Positions 1 through 9,575 of a stretch of 64,000 bases of DNA are shown here, piece after piece. The stretch comes from Bryobacterales bacterium (GTDB lineage: Bacteria; Acidobacteriota; Terriglobia; Bryobacterales; Bryobacteraceae), in the NCBI GenBank assembly GCA_027452065.1, contig DAIDHC010000010.1, forward strand, positions 1-64,000, written 5' to 3'. The notes under the pieces are model-generated. The model had not been told where the DNA came from and made no database searches. It saw only the letters and a list, made by a program, of their open reading frames with translations. The first letter of the stretch is position 1, and every line of letters begins with the position of its first letter. The position numbers and the translations under genes were made by a program.

Positions 1-1620
1 AATCAGTCCGCGCAGAGGATCGCGCTCGTTGTTATGCCAATATCCTTCGCGCGCCATCTCGCCCATGTCGCCCCACTTTGTCCCGGGCGTCGTCAGGTAA
101 TCGGTGCCCGGAGTGAAATAGCGAAAGTCTCCGTAATCGAACTTCGAATAGCACTTTTGAAGATCGATGTGACGATCGAACCAGCCGAAGTTCTCGTCGA
201 ACATTTCTTCGATTCTGGCGAATCGGCTCGGATCCCGGGGCGAGAGCGGTCCAACCACGCCGGTGGATGTCACATACTGCGGATCGAGCGTTGCGCGCAC
301 CGGCCGCAAGCTGTTGTCCCGGACCTTCTGTTCGAACAGAGGCGTCGCGGTCTGTCCCGCCCAAAGACCGAGAACGATGGTCTGGGTCATGGCCACTCCC
401 TGGCGCGCGTCAAGGCATCCATCCTCGGAGGCTACGAAAGCCGTGTAGGGGTGGGGCATCACCGGCCAGTAACGCGTCATCTGGTACGTCGTCGTTCCGA
501 AAGGGTCGTTGGGCAGCAGAGGTTTGGATTTCAGGTGCGCATTCGCATGTTCCGGCCATAGCCCGATGGCCAGACTACTGTCGCCGACGGAAATTTCATT
601 CGGATATCTTTCGTAGAACTCGGGAACCGAAACTCCCAACAACCGCGCCGCATTTGACATGTAGAGCCAACCCGGACAGCGCTCGCCGTTGGCGCCTCCG
701 CTGGCCAGATTCTGGACCCTTCCGTCGGGGTTCCGCGTGCGCGCCCAATAGCGATCGTAGTCTTCCTGAACAAGCCATACCGGCCAGTCCTTCAGGAACG
801 GGCCATCGTAGGTGCCGCGCTCGCATCCGAAGACGAGGTGCCCGGGCTCCCATGCGAACGGCAGCACGAAGCGAATGTCGCGCACCTTTTCCGAGCTATT
901 GCTCGTGGTGTTCATCCAGATGACGGAAAGAACCACCTCGGGCCGGCCGCGATAGACCGTGCAGCGGAGGATGAAATCGAAGAACTCCGCGTCGAAGTTC
1001 GAGCGAGTTCGCCCTTCGATGCGGACCGCTCCCCGGACGGGACCGCGTTCCTCAACGGTGACGCGGTGCGGTTTGGCAGCGGATGCCCGGAACACGCTGC
1101 CGCCGCGCTCGGTAATCAACAAATCCACCGGCGTGGCCCCCCGAATAACAGGAAAGTACGACCCGGAAGACGACGGCGCCGAGATCTCTTCCACCCACCC
1201 GTCGCGGTTCAGGCGAAGCTGGGCGGCGCCGCTGTCGAGGACGACGGACCCGGATTGTTCGGTCACCAGATCTCCGGCGGCCGGTCCATCTTCGCTGGCA
1301 AGCGAGTAATCGCCAGGTCCGGCCTCCGGGTCGAAAACAAGATGCAGCCAGCGGACCGAACTGTCCGGCCAGTGTGAGCTCGGGTGCATCTGCGCCAGCA
1401 CCGGAGCGCCGCGCGGAGAGAGAACCCGGAATTTCGCCGGCCAGCGCAGTTGCCCGCGGGCGAAGGGAATCGCCGTCTCGGCCGGAGACCCGGATGGTGC
1501 CGGACCCGCAGGAGCGGCGACATGAATTACGATGCGTCCTCCCGTCTGGCTCAACGCGGCACAGGGGACCGCCGCGGCCGTCTGGAGGAAGGACCTCCGC
1601 GAGAAGAGGCCGCCGCTCAT
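1..1620 (-). CDS. PcRGLX/YetA-like (exo-rhamnogalacturonan lyase family) protein, 3' end truncated by window edge
   Basis: Absent from the ORF track because it runs off the window. My translation from the ATG at 1620 is MSGGLFSRRSFLQTAAAVPCAALSQTGGRIVIHVAAPAGP..., with a Tat-like leader, and it is still in frame at position 1 (...EMAREGYWHNNERDPLRGLI). ATGA overlap with the upstream gene. Family assignment is from remembered sequence resemblance. Confidence 0.7.
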   Translation of the reverse strand, partial: MSGGLFSRRSFLQTAAAVPCAALSQTGGRIVIHVAAPAGPAPSGSPAETAIPFARGQLRWPAKFRVLSPRGAPVLAQMHPSSHWPDSSVRWLHLVFDPEAGPGDYSLASEDGPAAGDLVTEQSGSVVLDSGAAQLRLNRDGWVEEISAPSSSGSYFPVIRGATPVDLLITERGGSVFRASAAKPHRVTVEERGPVRGAVRIEGRTRSNFDAEFFDFILRCTVYRGRPEVVLSVIWMNTTSNSSEKVRDIRFVLPFAWEPGHLVFGCERGTYDGPFLKDWPVWLVQEDYDRYWARTRNPDGRVQNLASGGANGERCPGWLYMSNAARLLGVSVPEFYERYPNEISVGDSSLAIGLWPEHANAHLKSKPLLPNDPFGTTTYQMTRYWPVMPHPYTAFVASEDGCLDARQGVAMTQTIVLGLWAGQTATPLFEQKVRDNSLRPVRATLDPQYVTSTGVVGPLSPRDPSRFARIEEMFDENFGWFDRHIDLQKCYSKFDYGDFRYFTPGTDYLTTPGTKWGDMGEMAREGYWHNNERDPLRGLI

Positions 1621-3302
1621 GCACCACCCGCGGCGCGCAGAAGCCCGGCGAACTCGTCGGCCCGCACGATCTGGTATTCGTCTCCAAGACGCTTCACGAT
1701 GTTCTCGACCATGTCGAGGGAAGTCAGCCAGTTCGCGAGAAAGACGTTGAGAAAGGCGGGACGGTGCGACGGTGTGCGGCGGCGGATTTCAGAAACCATG
1801 AACGACTCGGCATCGCGCCTGGCCGAGGGCGTGAACGTAAATGGGCCTGGCGACCGGTTCACGGCGCGGAACACCGGCACTCCGCCGGCAACGGTTACTG
1901 TGTTCTCGTCCGTCGTGGTCCGGCTGCGGCCGTAATTCGCGAAGATCGCCGAACAGCCGGTGGTCGCGGCGAGGCTCTTCAGTCGCTCAGGCCGCATTTC
2001 GCTGTATGTCATCATCACCATGGCGTCGATTCGCTGCCGGTACAGCGCCGACTGTTCTAAATATTCCTTCCATATCCCGGATTGCCGGTCCTCGGCATAG
2101 TTTTCCGCATAGTTGTCTTCATGAATATAGCCGAGGCCGGTCAACGCGTTGACGAAGCAATCCCCAGGCCGGGCGTGGCGGTAGTAATAGTCGAGAATGT
2201 CGGGCATCCCATCGCTGGCGGTTGGCGATACCTGCCAGCCCATCGGCACCGTGCCGTGATGCGGGTCGTCAAACAACTTTCGGTAGTAATGGCGGTGGAA
2301 ATTCCAGCCATCGCCGTCGGAACGCACAAAGGCGATGTAGATCTTTCTACGGTCAAGCTGCGCCGCCGGATGAGTCTGGCGCAGCGCGGCTCGCGTTCCT
2401 GAATGCACCGAGAGGTTGCCTACGGCCGGCGAATATGCGTCGAATGCCGTGCAGGCAGCATACTTCGCGCATGCGCTTAACAGACGAACTCCCGGTGTTT
2501 CGCCGATTCCACCGGTCTTATCTCCGCTGGTGGGCCAGCCGAAGCACGGGATATTGGGCGGCCAGCGCATCAGAATATCCCGCGCGAACTCGAACTCCTC
2601 CTGCGAAGCGGCCTTCGGGTTGCGGGCCTCATCCTGCGGCCCGGAGATCCAAAGAATGGGAATTCGAAACTCGACCAGGTAATCCCGCAATGCGACCTCT
2701 TCCGGCGCGAGAATGGCAAACGCCTTCTGCGACAAACGGCTGCCCAGGTGCTGAAAGGCCCAGCGGTAAGCTTCGAGATCCTTCTTCCAGCCGAACTGGC
2801 GAAGGTCCATGCCGGAGTATGCCGAATCCGGCGTGCCTCCGAAGGGTAGTTGGAATTGATCGGCGATCGCCGGCGTTACGGCGATGCCGTCGTGCACCGC
2901 GGCCAGCATCGTGGCCACGTTGACGCTGGCGGGTACGGAGGGGTCCGTGATGAACATCTGTGTCGCGGCGGTGAGAAAGCGCTCGAACACCTGGCCGATC
3001 TCCAGCCATTCGACATGGTCCACGTCGCCGCGCTGGCCGAGCCAGTCGAGCCACAATTCGTCATAGCGGTCGTGAACCAGGTAGAGTCGCGGCTCACTTC
3101 GGTTTACGATGCCCTGCAGGCAAGTCAGGGCCAGGCGCAGGTCCCAGGACCAGGAAGTGAGGTCCCCGGAGCGGAACGCGGCCAGTGTGCGTGCGGGAGT
3201 TCGCGACTTCGGGCACACGTGGACGCCCTCGTTGTTGCCGGCCTTCACAAGCCCGGCTGCCAGAGCGGTCCCCGAGAGCGCGACGAATTCCCGGCGCGTC
3301 AC
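1617..3302 (-). CDS. GxGYxYP-domain-like secreted protein (putative glycoside-hydrolase-associated)
   Basis: 561 aa ORF with twin-arginine leader MTRREFVALSGTALAAG. Contains VRSDGDGWNFHRHYYRKLF and GLGYIHE, resembling GxGYxYP family motifs. GTG start. Confidence 0.65.
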   Translation of the reverse strand: MTRREFVALSGTALAAGLVKAGNNEGVHVCPKSRTPARTLAAFRSGDLTSWSWDLRLALTCLQGIVNRSEPRLYLVHDRYDELWLDWLGQRGDVDHVEWLEIGQVFERFLTAATQMFITDPSVPASVNVATMLAAVHDGIAVTPAIADQFQLPFGGTPDSAYSGMDLRQFGWKKDLEAYRWAFQHLGSRLSQKAFAILAPEEVALRDYLVEFRIPILWISGPQDEARNPKAASQEEFEFARDILMRWPPNIPCFGWPTSGDKTGGIGETPGVRLLSACAKYAACTAFDAYSPAVGNLSVHSGTRAALRQTHPAAQLDRRKIYIAFVRSDGDGWNFHRHYYRKLFDDPHHGTVPMGWQVSPTASDGMPDILDYYYRHARPGDCFVNALTGLGYIHEDNYAENYAEDRQSGIWKEYLEQSALYRQRIDAMVMMTYSEMRPERLKSLAATTGCSAIFANYGRSRTTTDENTVTVAGGVPVFRAVNRSPGPFTFTPSARRDAESFMVSEIRRRTPSHRPAFLNVFLANWLTSLDMVENIVKRLGDEYQIVRADEFAGLLRAAGGA

Positions 3303-4432
3303 CGGGCCTCTCCCGGCTTCAGGAACGTGATCGTCTTCTTCGAAACGCCGGACATGAAGAATCGGCCAGTGCGGCCAAGACGCTTGTCGGTCTCGCCATG
3401 CGCCAGTCCGATGGCTTGGGGATACCAGCCGTTGTCGCTCTTGGTCCGCGATACGCCGCTGCCCTTCATGACTTGCTGAATCGCCGCCCGATCAATAATC
3501 ATGTGCGGAGTGGACCAGTTGCGGGGATCCTCCAGAGATTGGGCGAAGCTGATGTAAATGCCATCGGTGTTCAGCCGCGAGTCGATAGCGTGGTTGAGCA
3601 GCATGACGTAAGCGCCAAGATGAGTATTGAAATGGACGCTCGGCCCCCAGAACATCTCCCCGTCGCCACGGTGAAAGTCGCGCCGGCTGGGAAAGATGGG
3701 CGATACGCGCCCGCCGAGCCCCGGCTCCTGCCATCGGCCTTCGAACCACTTGATGACCTTGCCGGAAGGATCGGTTCGATCGGCAAATGGTACGCGCGCG
3801 GCGAAGACGCCTTGCTGGGCAGGGTCGGAATCATAGCTGGTGGCAAAGAAATAAATATACTGTCTGCCTTCGTCGGGCAGAAAAACGAAGTCTCCCGTTC
3901 CACCGGCATCCCACGGACTGGCGGTGGTACATTTCACCGCGCACGGCTTGGCTTCGATCACAAAGCCCAAGTCCTCCCAGGTGGCGCCGTTATTGAACGA
4001 ACGCAGCCATCCGATGCGTGGCACGGTTGGCAGGTGCTGATTGGAAAAGCAGATCAGGTCGGGCTCATAATGGAAGGCGCCATAGAGGGAGTCGCCGGAG
4101 TCCTTCCAGGTGGCCTCGATCCACATGGAGAGCTGATCGTCAAAAGCGCCCAGCCCTGCGCGCGCGCCGCGCTTCAGGTGCAGGAGATCGGGGCCGGAGC
4201 TTCTCCAGGGGTGACTGTAGGAGTTAAAGACATAGACCGTGTCTCCATCCCAATGCACCGGACTATTCGAATCGCATTCGTGGTGGAATCCGCGCTCGGG
4301 CACCTCGACGCCGGGCATTTGAATTAAGGGTGCGTCTTCGAGAACCACCGTGGGAAGCGTCTTTCCGCTGTCGGCGGCCCAGAGATTCAGCCCTCCTCCC
4401 AACAATGCGCCGATCGCCTGACGCCGGTTCAA
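3299..4432 (-). CDS. beta-propeller glycosidase-like protein (paralog of next gene)
   Basis: 377 aa ORF MNRRQAIGALLGGG... with TTG start. Shares IQMPGVxVPER, DSNSPxHWDGDT, WDAGGTGDFVFLPD and MFWGPSxHxNTHLG with 4429..5652. Confidence 0.75.
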   Translation of the reverse strand: MNRRQAIGALLGGGLNLWAADSGKTLPTVVLEDAPLIQMPGVEVPERGFHHECDSNSPVHWDGDTVYVFNSYSHPWRSSGPDLLHLKRGARAGLGAFDDQLSMWIEATWKDSGDSLYGAFHYEPDLICFSNQHLPTVPRIGWLRSFNNGATWEDLGFVIEAKPCAVKCTTASPWDAGGTGDFVFLPDEGRQYIYFFATSYDSDPAQQGVFAARVPFADRTDPSGKVIKWFEGRWQEPGLGGRVSPIFPSRRDFHRGDGEMFWGPSVHFNTHLGAYVMLLNHAIDSRLNTDGIYISFAQSLEDPRNWSTPHMIIDRAAIQQVMKGSGVSRTKSDNGWYPQAIGLAHGETDKRLGRTGRFFMSGVSKKTITFLKPGEAR

Positions 4433-5652
4433 TGCCGCTCCTCCCCTGGCTTATAAAATGTGATTTCCAGGCGCGACATCCCGGTCATGAACACGCGGCA
4501 CGTCTGCCCGCACAGCTTATCCGTCTGGCCCTTCTCTGTGCCGATGATCTGCGGATACCATCCGCTTGAAATCGTGTCCGCGACCACGAGCCCGTTCTTG
4601 GAGGCGCGCAACTCTCCGTAGTACACGCCCGAGGGCACCACCATCATTCCGTCCTGGACGGTGCCCACGGCCGTGGCGTCCAGAATGGTCTTGCGGTCAA
4701 TCATCATCACCGGTTTCGACCAGCCTTGCGGGTTTCCGAGATCGGAGTTGAAAGAAAGGAAGATGCCGTCATTATTCAGTTTGGTGTCCACGGCATGGTT
4801 CAGGATCATGACGTAAAGTCCCAGGTGAGTGTTCCAGTGGATGGACGGGCCCCAGAACATCGAGCCGTCCTTGTGATGGTAGTTTCGCGTGGCCGGCATT
4901 ACAGGCGTGAGGTGGCCCCACAACCCGGGTTCTCGCCACTCGCCGTGATACCACTTCCAAACTTTCCCCGCGGGATTGTTTCTGTCGGCATAGCGCATTC
5001 GCGCGACAAAGATGCCCTGCTCGGCGAAGTCTGAGTCGTAACTGGTGCCGTAAAAGTAGAAGAAACGCTTGTCACGGTCTGGCAGGAAAACGAAGTCGCC
5101 GGTGCCTCCGGCATCCCAGGGGCTCTGTGTATCGCAGCGAATGGCGCAAGGGTTGGCGTCGATAACAAAGCCTAGATCGTCCCAAGTGGCTCCGTTGTCA
5201 TGAGATCGCAGCCAGCCGATCCGGGGCGCGGTCGGAAGGTGCCCGTTGGAGGAGCAGATGTCGTGCGGCTCGAAATGATAAGCGCCGTACAGGGTCCCGT
5301 CGTCGTCCCGCCAAGTCGCTTCGATCCAGAGCGGCATCCTGTCGTTCAGCTCGCCCAGTTTTGTGGACAATCGGTTCGACAGATGAGCGAGGTCCGGGCC
5401 CGAGGTTCGCCACGGGTGGGCATAGTTGTTGAACAGGTAAAGCGTGTCGCCGTCCCAGTGCATGGGACTGTTGGAATCCACCTCATGAAGCAGACTGCGC
5501 TCCGGCACCTGAACCCCGGGCATCTGCATCATCGGAACCTCGCGGATCCGAAACGTGGGCTGGTCACCGTGCTTCGGAGCAGGATCCGGCGGTGCGCCGC
5601 TGAGCGGGAGCGACGCCGCCGCCACGAAGAAGCACGCGAGCGAGAGCCTCAT
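4429..5652 (-). CDS. secreted beta-propeller glycosidase-like protein
   Basis: 407 aa ORF with signal peptide MRLSLACFFVAAASLPLSG. Clear paralog of 3299..4432. Confidence 0.75.
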   Translation of the reverse strand: MRLSLACFFVAAASLPLSGAPPDPAPKHGDQPTFRIREVPMMQMPGVQVPERSLLHEVDSNSPMHWDGDTLYLFNNYAHPWRTSGPDLAHLSNRLSTKLGELNDRMPLWIEATWRDDDGTLYGAYHFEPHDICSSNGHLPTAPRIGWLRSHDNGATWDDLGFVIDANPCAIRCDTQSPWDAGGTGDFVFLPDRDKRFFYFYGTSYDSDFAEQGIFVARMRYADRNNPAGKVWKWYHGEWREPGLWGHLTPVMPATRNYHHKDGSMFWGPSIHWNTHLGLYVMILNHAVDTKLNNDGIFLSFNSDLGNPQGWSKPVMMIDRKTILDATAVGTVQDGMMVVPSGVYYGELRASKNGLVVADTISSGWYPQIIGTEKGQTDKLCGQTCRVFMTGMSRLEITFYKPGEERH

Positions 5653-5653
5653 G

Positions 5654-8600
5654 TCAGAACGAGAACTTCAGAGCAAACTGCATCGCACGGGGATCGGTTT
5701 GAACATTGGTGATCATGCCAAACTGGCACCCGACGATGTGAGTGGCGTCAGTGGCGCCGTTCGCGTACGGAGGCAGACACCAGGTGTTATTCGGAACACC
5801 CAGATTCTGATGGTTCAGCGCGTTGAACAGATCCCACCGGAAGGTGATGTACCGCGACTCGGTGAAATGGAAATCCCGGGACAGCGATGCGTCCACGTTC
5901 CAGAATGCGGGCGTGCGGCCGGACGGTATTCGTAAGCCGACATTGCCGTATTGCCACCACTGGTTGACCGTGTTGTAGTCCAGCGGCGCCCCGCTCGGGG
6001 TCAGGCCGGTGGAGACTTCCTGCAAGATTGTCGGGTCATTGCCGAACGGCGCCGTGAAGGCGTTCGCGTTCCACCACTGGTTTTGCTGTTGTTGTTTGGT
6101 CTCGCTGCCCCGGCCGGCGGCCGGATTGCCGACGAGATTCGGGCGGCAGCTGATTCCATTGCAGGCGCCCGAGTTGAAGAACATCGGCACGCCGCTCTGG
6201 AAATTCCAGTTCTGAGAGATTTTCCAGCCGCCGAAGATAGCGGATGCAACGCGGCTGGTAGCGAACGCCTTTCCCTTGCCGAACGGAAGCTCGTAGGTGG
6301 AGGAAATATTGAGCACGTGAGGAATGTCGTCAGGCGCCTCGGCCGTATAGCCGTAGACGTTGTCCAGATTTTCCGGGCCCGTGTGAGTATAGCGATCGCC
6401 CGAAGCGCCGCCGGCGGCGCCAGGAACAACGGCGATGCGGCCTACGCCCTTGTTGCTGATGGTGGACGGCGACGGAGTGTTGGCGACCAGGGCTCCCAAA
6501 CCGGGACTGACCATGTTCTTGGAGTAGGTGTAGGAGGCGATGAAATTCAGTCCGTGCGAATACCGCTTCTCCACTCGAAGCTGCCCGGCGTTGTATCGAT
6601 TGAAGCCCTGCGGCATGAGCAGAGCCGCCACCGCGTAATACTGCGGGTACGATTCCAAAGCGTAGTAGCCGGGACAGAGAGAATTCCCATTGGCGGCCGT
6701 GGGGCAGCCATACAGCTGCGACAGCACCGGGTTGCCCTCAAAAGGCAGATTGATGTTGTTGCGCAGCGAGAGCTGAGTCGCCGTCGGCACGTAGTCCATG
6801 TTTTGCAACTCATTCCCATACAGATGCAGTCCATGGCTGCCGACATAGCCCGCGCTCACCACCATGTTCCCGGGTAGTTCGTGCTGTATAGAGAAGTTCC
6901 AGTTTTCTACATATGGATCTCTCGATCCCTTCACAAATGCATCGATGTAGGTGCCCAGCAACTGATTGTTGGTTTGGGCGTTCGTGGCGAGATTGGGTAT
7001 CGGCAGAGTGGGGGCGGGTTGTCCCAGGATAAAGCTGGGCTTCGTGTTGTAGGCATCGGTGATCGTTGCGCTCACCGGAACCGAAAAGCCCGGTGTGCTC
7101 TCGGCGCCGTTTCCCTGCCCGAACAGGGCGGACATGCTGTTGCTGTATACGATGCTGAAGCTGCCGCGGATCACGGTCTTCGACGTCGGCGCATAGGCGA
7201 ATCCAAACCGCGGGCCGAAATCGCCCAGGTTGGCCGGATAAAGATTCCGGCCGGGATGGTTAGGGGTTCCCATATAATCGAGCGCGCCCATCATGCCCGG
7301 CGCCGCCGGATTCATCTCGCTCGCGTTGAAGTTGGCAAGTGCGTTATGACGCTCGCTAATCCAGCCCGAGATGTCCCAACGCAGCCCGTAACTCAAAGTC
7401 AGGTTGCGGGTGACCCGAAAATCGTCCTGGCCATAAAAGCCCCAATCTGTGTTCGTCTGCCAGGGAGCATACTGCACACCGGAGCTGGGTTGTCCCTGGT
7501 CGACCCAGCCGAGCAGGAACGTAGCCAGCCCATTGCCGCCCAGACCGGTAACCGGATCGTTGGTCGAGCCGGTGTTAAAGCCGAGATTGTATCCATAGGC
7601 GGCCAAATTCCAGAGGCCGTTTCTGCGCCACGACGCCCCAAACTTCAGCGTGTGTTTTCCCAGAACCTTTGTGATGTTGTCCACCGCGGTCCATTCCTGC
7701 TGCCCCATGGACCCGTTCTGGAACTCCTGCGGGCCCCAGCAAAACGAGTCCACGCAGATGTCCGGCACCGACTGCAGTGGATCGTACAGCAGGAAGTTCA
7801 TGCCGGCGAGCTTCTGCTGCACCTCCTTGGTGGAGGTGACGCTGTCGGGATTAGGCTGAGCCTGCATCGCCTGGCGGCCGAACGACAATCTCCACTCATT
7901 GACCAGTGTCGGCGTCAGGGTGGATGTGAGGCCGACGATGGCGAGTTGATTGCGCGTATTGTAGGGCTGCGATCCCATGACGCCGGTGTTCGTCTGAGCC
8001 GTGGGGCCGTTCCACGGATAGCGGAAGTTGCCGTAGAAACTCGGATTGTATAGCCACGTCAGGAAGGCCGCTTCTTTTTCGTTAAAGCGGTGATCGATCT
8101 TTACGGACGCATTGTACGTAGTCAGGCTGCTTCCGACCGCGCCCATATAGTTGTTGCAGAGATTGCCGCAGCCGCCGGGCCCCTGCTGAAGCGGGTCGAG
8201 GAAATTCGGGTTCGGAATCGAGTTCAAGAAGTACTGGGCGAGGGGATTGATGCGGCTTGCCGGAATCACCGGCGTCAGAAAAGGCGTTCGATGCTGCTGT
8301 CCGTTCGCATCGGGCAGGGTCGTGGTGAACGGATCGTAAATGCAGTTGGTGATGCCGGCGGCCGGGTTGCAGGCCGCGGCATATCTCGGGTCGCCCGTGA
8401 AATTGCCTTGCCTCTCGGCAGGGAGGGGAACGGTAAGGAGGCGGTTTACGGTCTCGTGCAGCAGGGAAGTGTCGTCGGAGACGAAAAAGAACGTGCGGTT
8501 TTTGCCATTGTAAACATGCGGTATGACGACGGGGCCGCCGAGTGAGAAGCCGGGATCGTTCCAGTTTACGCGGGGATCAAGCATCGGGTTGCCGTTGGCA

Positions 8601-9454
8601 TCCCGGCGCGCGAAGGGATTCGTCGCGTTGAAGTACGAATTGCGATTGTATTCGTAGATGTCGCCGTGCACAGCGTTGGTTCCGGACTTCAGCACGACGT
8701 TGATCACGCCTCCACTCGTCTGCCCGTACTCGGCGGCGAGACCGTTACCGACGAGGCTGAATTCCGAAACCGCGTCGGGCGACGGATTGACGATGGCCGC
8801 TTCGGCGCCAACGGTGGCGTTCAGCGTGCCTTCCAGGAACCATGCGTTTGCCCCGGCCTGTGATCCGTTGACGCTAATGCTGGAGCCGACCAGGTGCAGA
8901 GGATCGGGGAAGCCCCCGAACTGGCTGTCGAATCCAAAATTGGCGCCTGATGGCCCGGCCGACTGGATCACGCCCGGGATCAGAGACACCAGCGTCTGAA
9001 TATCCCGGCCATTCAGCGGCAGGTCCTGAATGTAGCGCTGGTCAATGCTGGTAGTGAAATTCGACGACGTGTTTTCGACGAGCGGCGCTTCGGCGGTGAC
9101 CTGCACACTCTGGGTGCTCTCTCCGACACGCATCGCGGCATTGGCAATCGCTATCGTCCCTGCCGTCACCGTCACGCCGGAGATTTCCATAGCACTGAAT
9201 CCGGCAGCCTGGATGCTTACCGTGTAGTTGCCCGGCACCAGGTCGGTCACCAGGTAGAAGCCGACCGAATTGGTTTTGAGAGTGTTTTGAACGCCGGTGT
9301 CGACGTTCCGGACCGTGACCTGGGCGGCCGGAATGAAGGCGCCCTGCGGATCGGTCACTGTCCCCTGAAGCGTCCCGCGGTCCGGTGCCGCTGTTACGAG
9401 AGTCGAAATCATCAGCCATAGACTGCAGGAAAAAAAAGCGCGTTTGGAGTTCAC
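5654..9454 (-). CDS. TonB-dependent receptor, Oar-like, with N-terminal carboxypeptidase-regulatory-like domain
   Basis: 1266 aa ORF: signal peptide, GTLQGTVTDPQGAFIPAAQVTVRN domain, plug-like QDLPLNGRDIQTLVSLIPGV, C-terminal Phe (ALKFSF). GTG start preceded by GGAAGG. Confidence 0.92.
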   Translation of the reverse strand: MNSKRAFFSCSLWLMISTLVTAAPDRGTLQGTVTDPQGAFIPAAQVTVRNVDTGVQNTLKTNSVGFYLVTDLVPGNYTVSIQAAGFSAMEISGVTVTAGTIAIANAAMRVGESTQSVQVTAEAPLVENTSSNFTTSIDQRYIQDLPLNGRDIQTLVSLIPGVIQSAGPSGANFGFDSQFGGFPDPLHLVGSSISVNGSQAGANAWFLEGTLNATVGAEAAIVNPSPDAVSEFSLVGNGLAAEYGQTSGGVINVVLKSGTNAVHGDIYEYNRNSYFNATNPFARRDANGNPMLDPRVNWNDPGFSLGGPVVIPHVYNGKNRTFFFVSDDTSLLHETVNRLLTVPLPAERQGNFTGDPRYAAACNPAAGITNCIYDPFTTTLPDANGQQHRTPFLTPVIPASRINPLAQYFLNSIPNPNFLDPLQQGPGGCGNLCNNYMGAVGSSLTTYNASVKIDHRFNEKEAAFLTWLYNPSFYGNFRYPWNGPTAQTNTGVMGSQPYNTRNQLAIVGLTSTLTPTLVNEWRLSFGRQAMQAQPNPDSVTSTKEVQQKLAGMNFLLYDPLQSVPDICVDSFCWGPQEFQNGSMGQQEWTAVDNITKVLGKHTLKFGASWRRNGLWNLAAYGYNLGFNTGSTNDPVTGLGGNGLATFLLGWVDQGQPSSGVQYAPWQTNTDWGFYGQDDFRVTRNLTLSYGLRWDISGWISERHNALANFNASEMNPAAPGMMGALDYMGTPNHPGRNLYPANLGDFGPRFGFAYAPTSKTVIRGSFSIVYSNSMSALFGQGNGAESTPGFSVPVSATITDAYNTKPSFILGQPAPTLPIPNLATNAQTNNQLLGTYIDAFVKGSRDPYVENWNFSIQHELPGNMVVSAGYVGSHGLHLYGNELQNMDYVPTATQLSLRNNINLPFEGNPVLSQLYGCPTAANGNSLCPGYYALESYPQYYAVAALLMPQGFNRYNAGQLRVEKRYSHGLNFIASYTYSKNMVSPGLGALVANTPSPSTISNKGVGRIAVVPGAAGGASGDRYTHTGPENLDNVYGYTAEAPDDIPHVLNISSTYELPFGKGKAFATSRVASAIFGGWKISQNWNFQSGVPMFFNSGACNGISCRPNLVGNPAAGRGSETKQQQQNQWWNANAFTAPFGNDPTILQEVSTGLTPSGAPLDYNTVNQWWQYGNVGLRIPSGRTPAFWNVDASLSRDFHFTESRYITFRWDLFNALNHQNLGVPNNTWCLPPYANGATDATHIVGCQFGMITNVQTDPRAMQFALKFSF

Positions 9455-9487
9455 GTTTACCTTCCACGTCCGATCAAAGACTAGTCG

Positions 9488-9516
9488 ATTATAGGGAGGG
9501 AAGGGGGGGCTGTCAA
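9488..9516 (-). promoter_or_regulatory. sigma70-type promoter of TonB receptor gene
   Basis: Minus strand reads TTGACA (9511-9516), 17 nt spacer (9494-9510), TATAAT (9488-9493): both hexamers perfect consensus, 33 nt upstream of the GTG start. Confidence 0.8.
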
Positions 9517-9575
9517 GTGAATAGTTTCATGAACATCTTGCGACTCGTGAACCAAACACCGCCTGGCCACAGCGT

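Noticed and set aside
9517-9575. Second LacI operator near AGCGTTCACTG upstream of the TonB receptor
   Set aside because: Only a partial half-site match to the 10721 palindrome; no symmetric partner.
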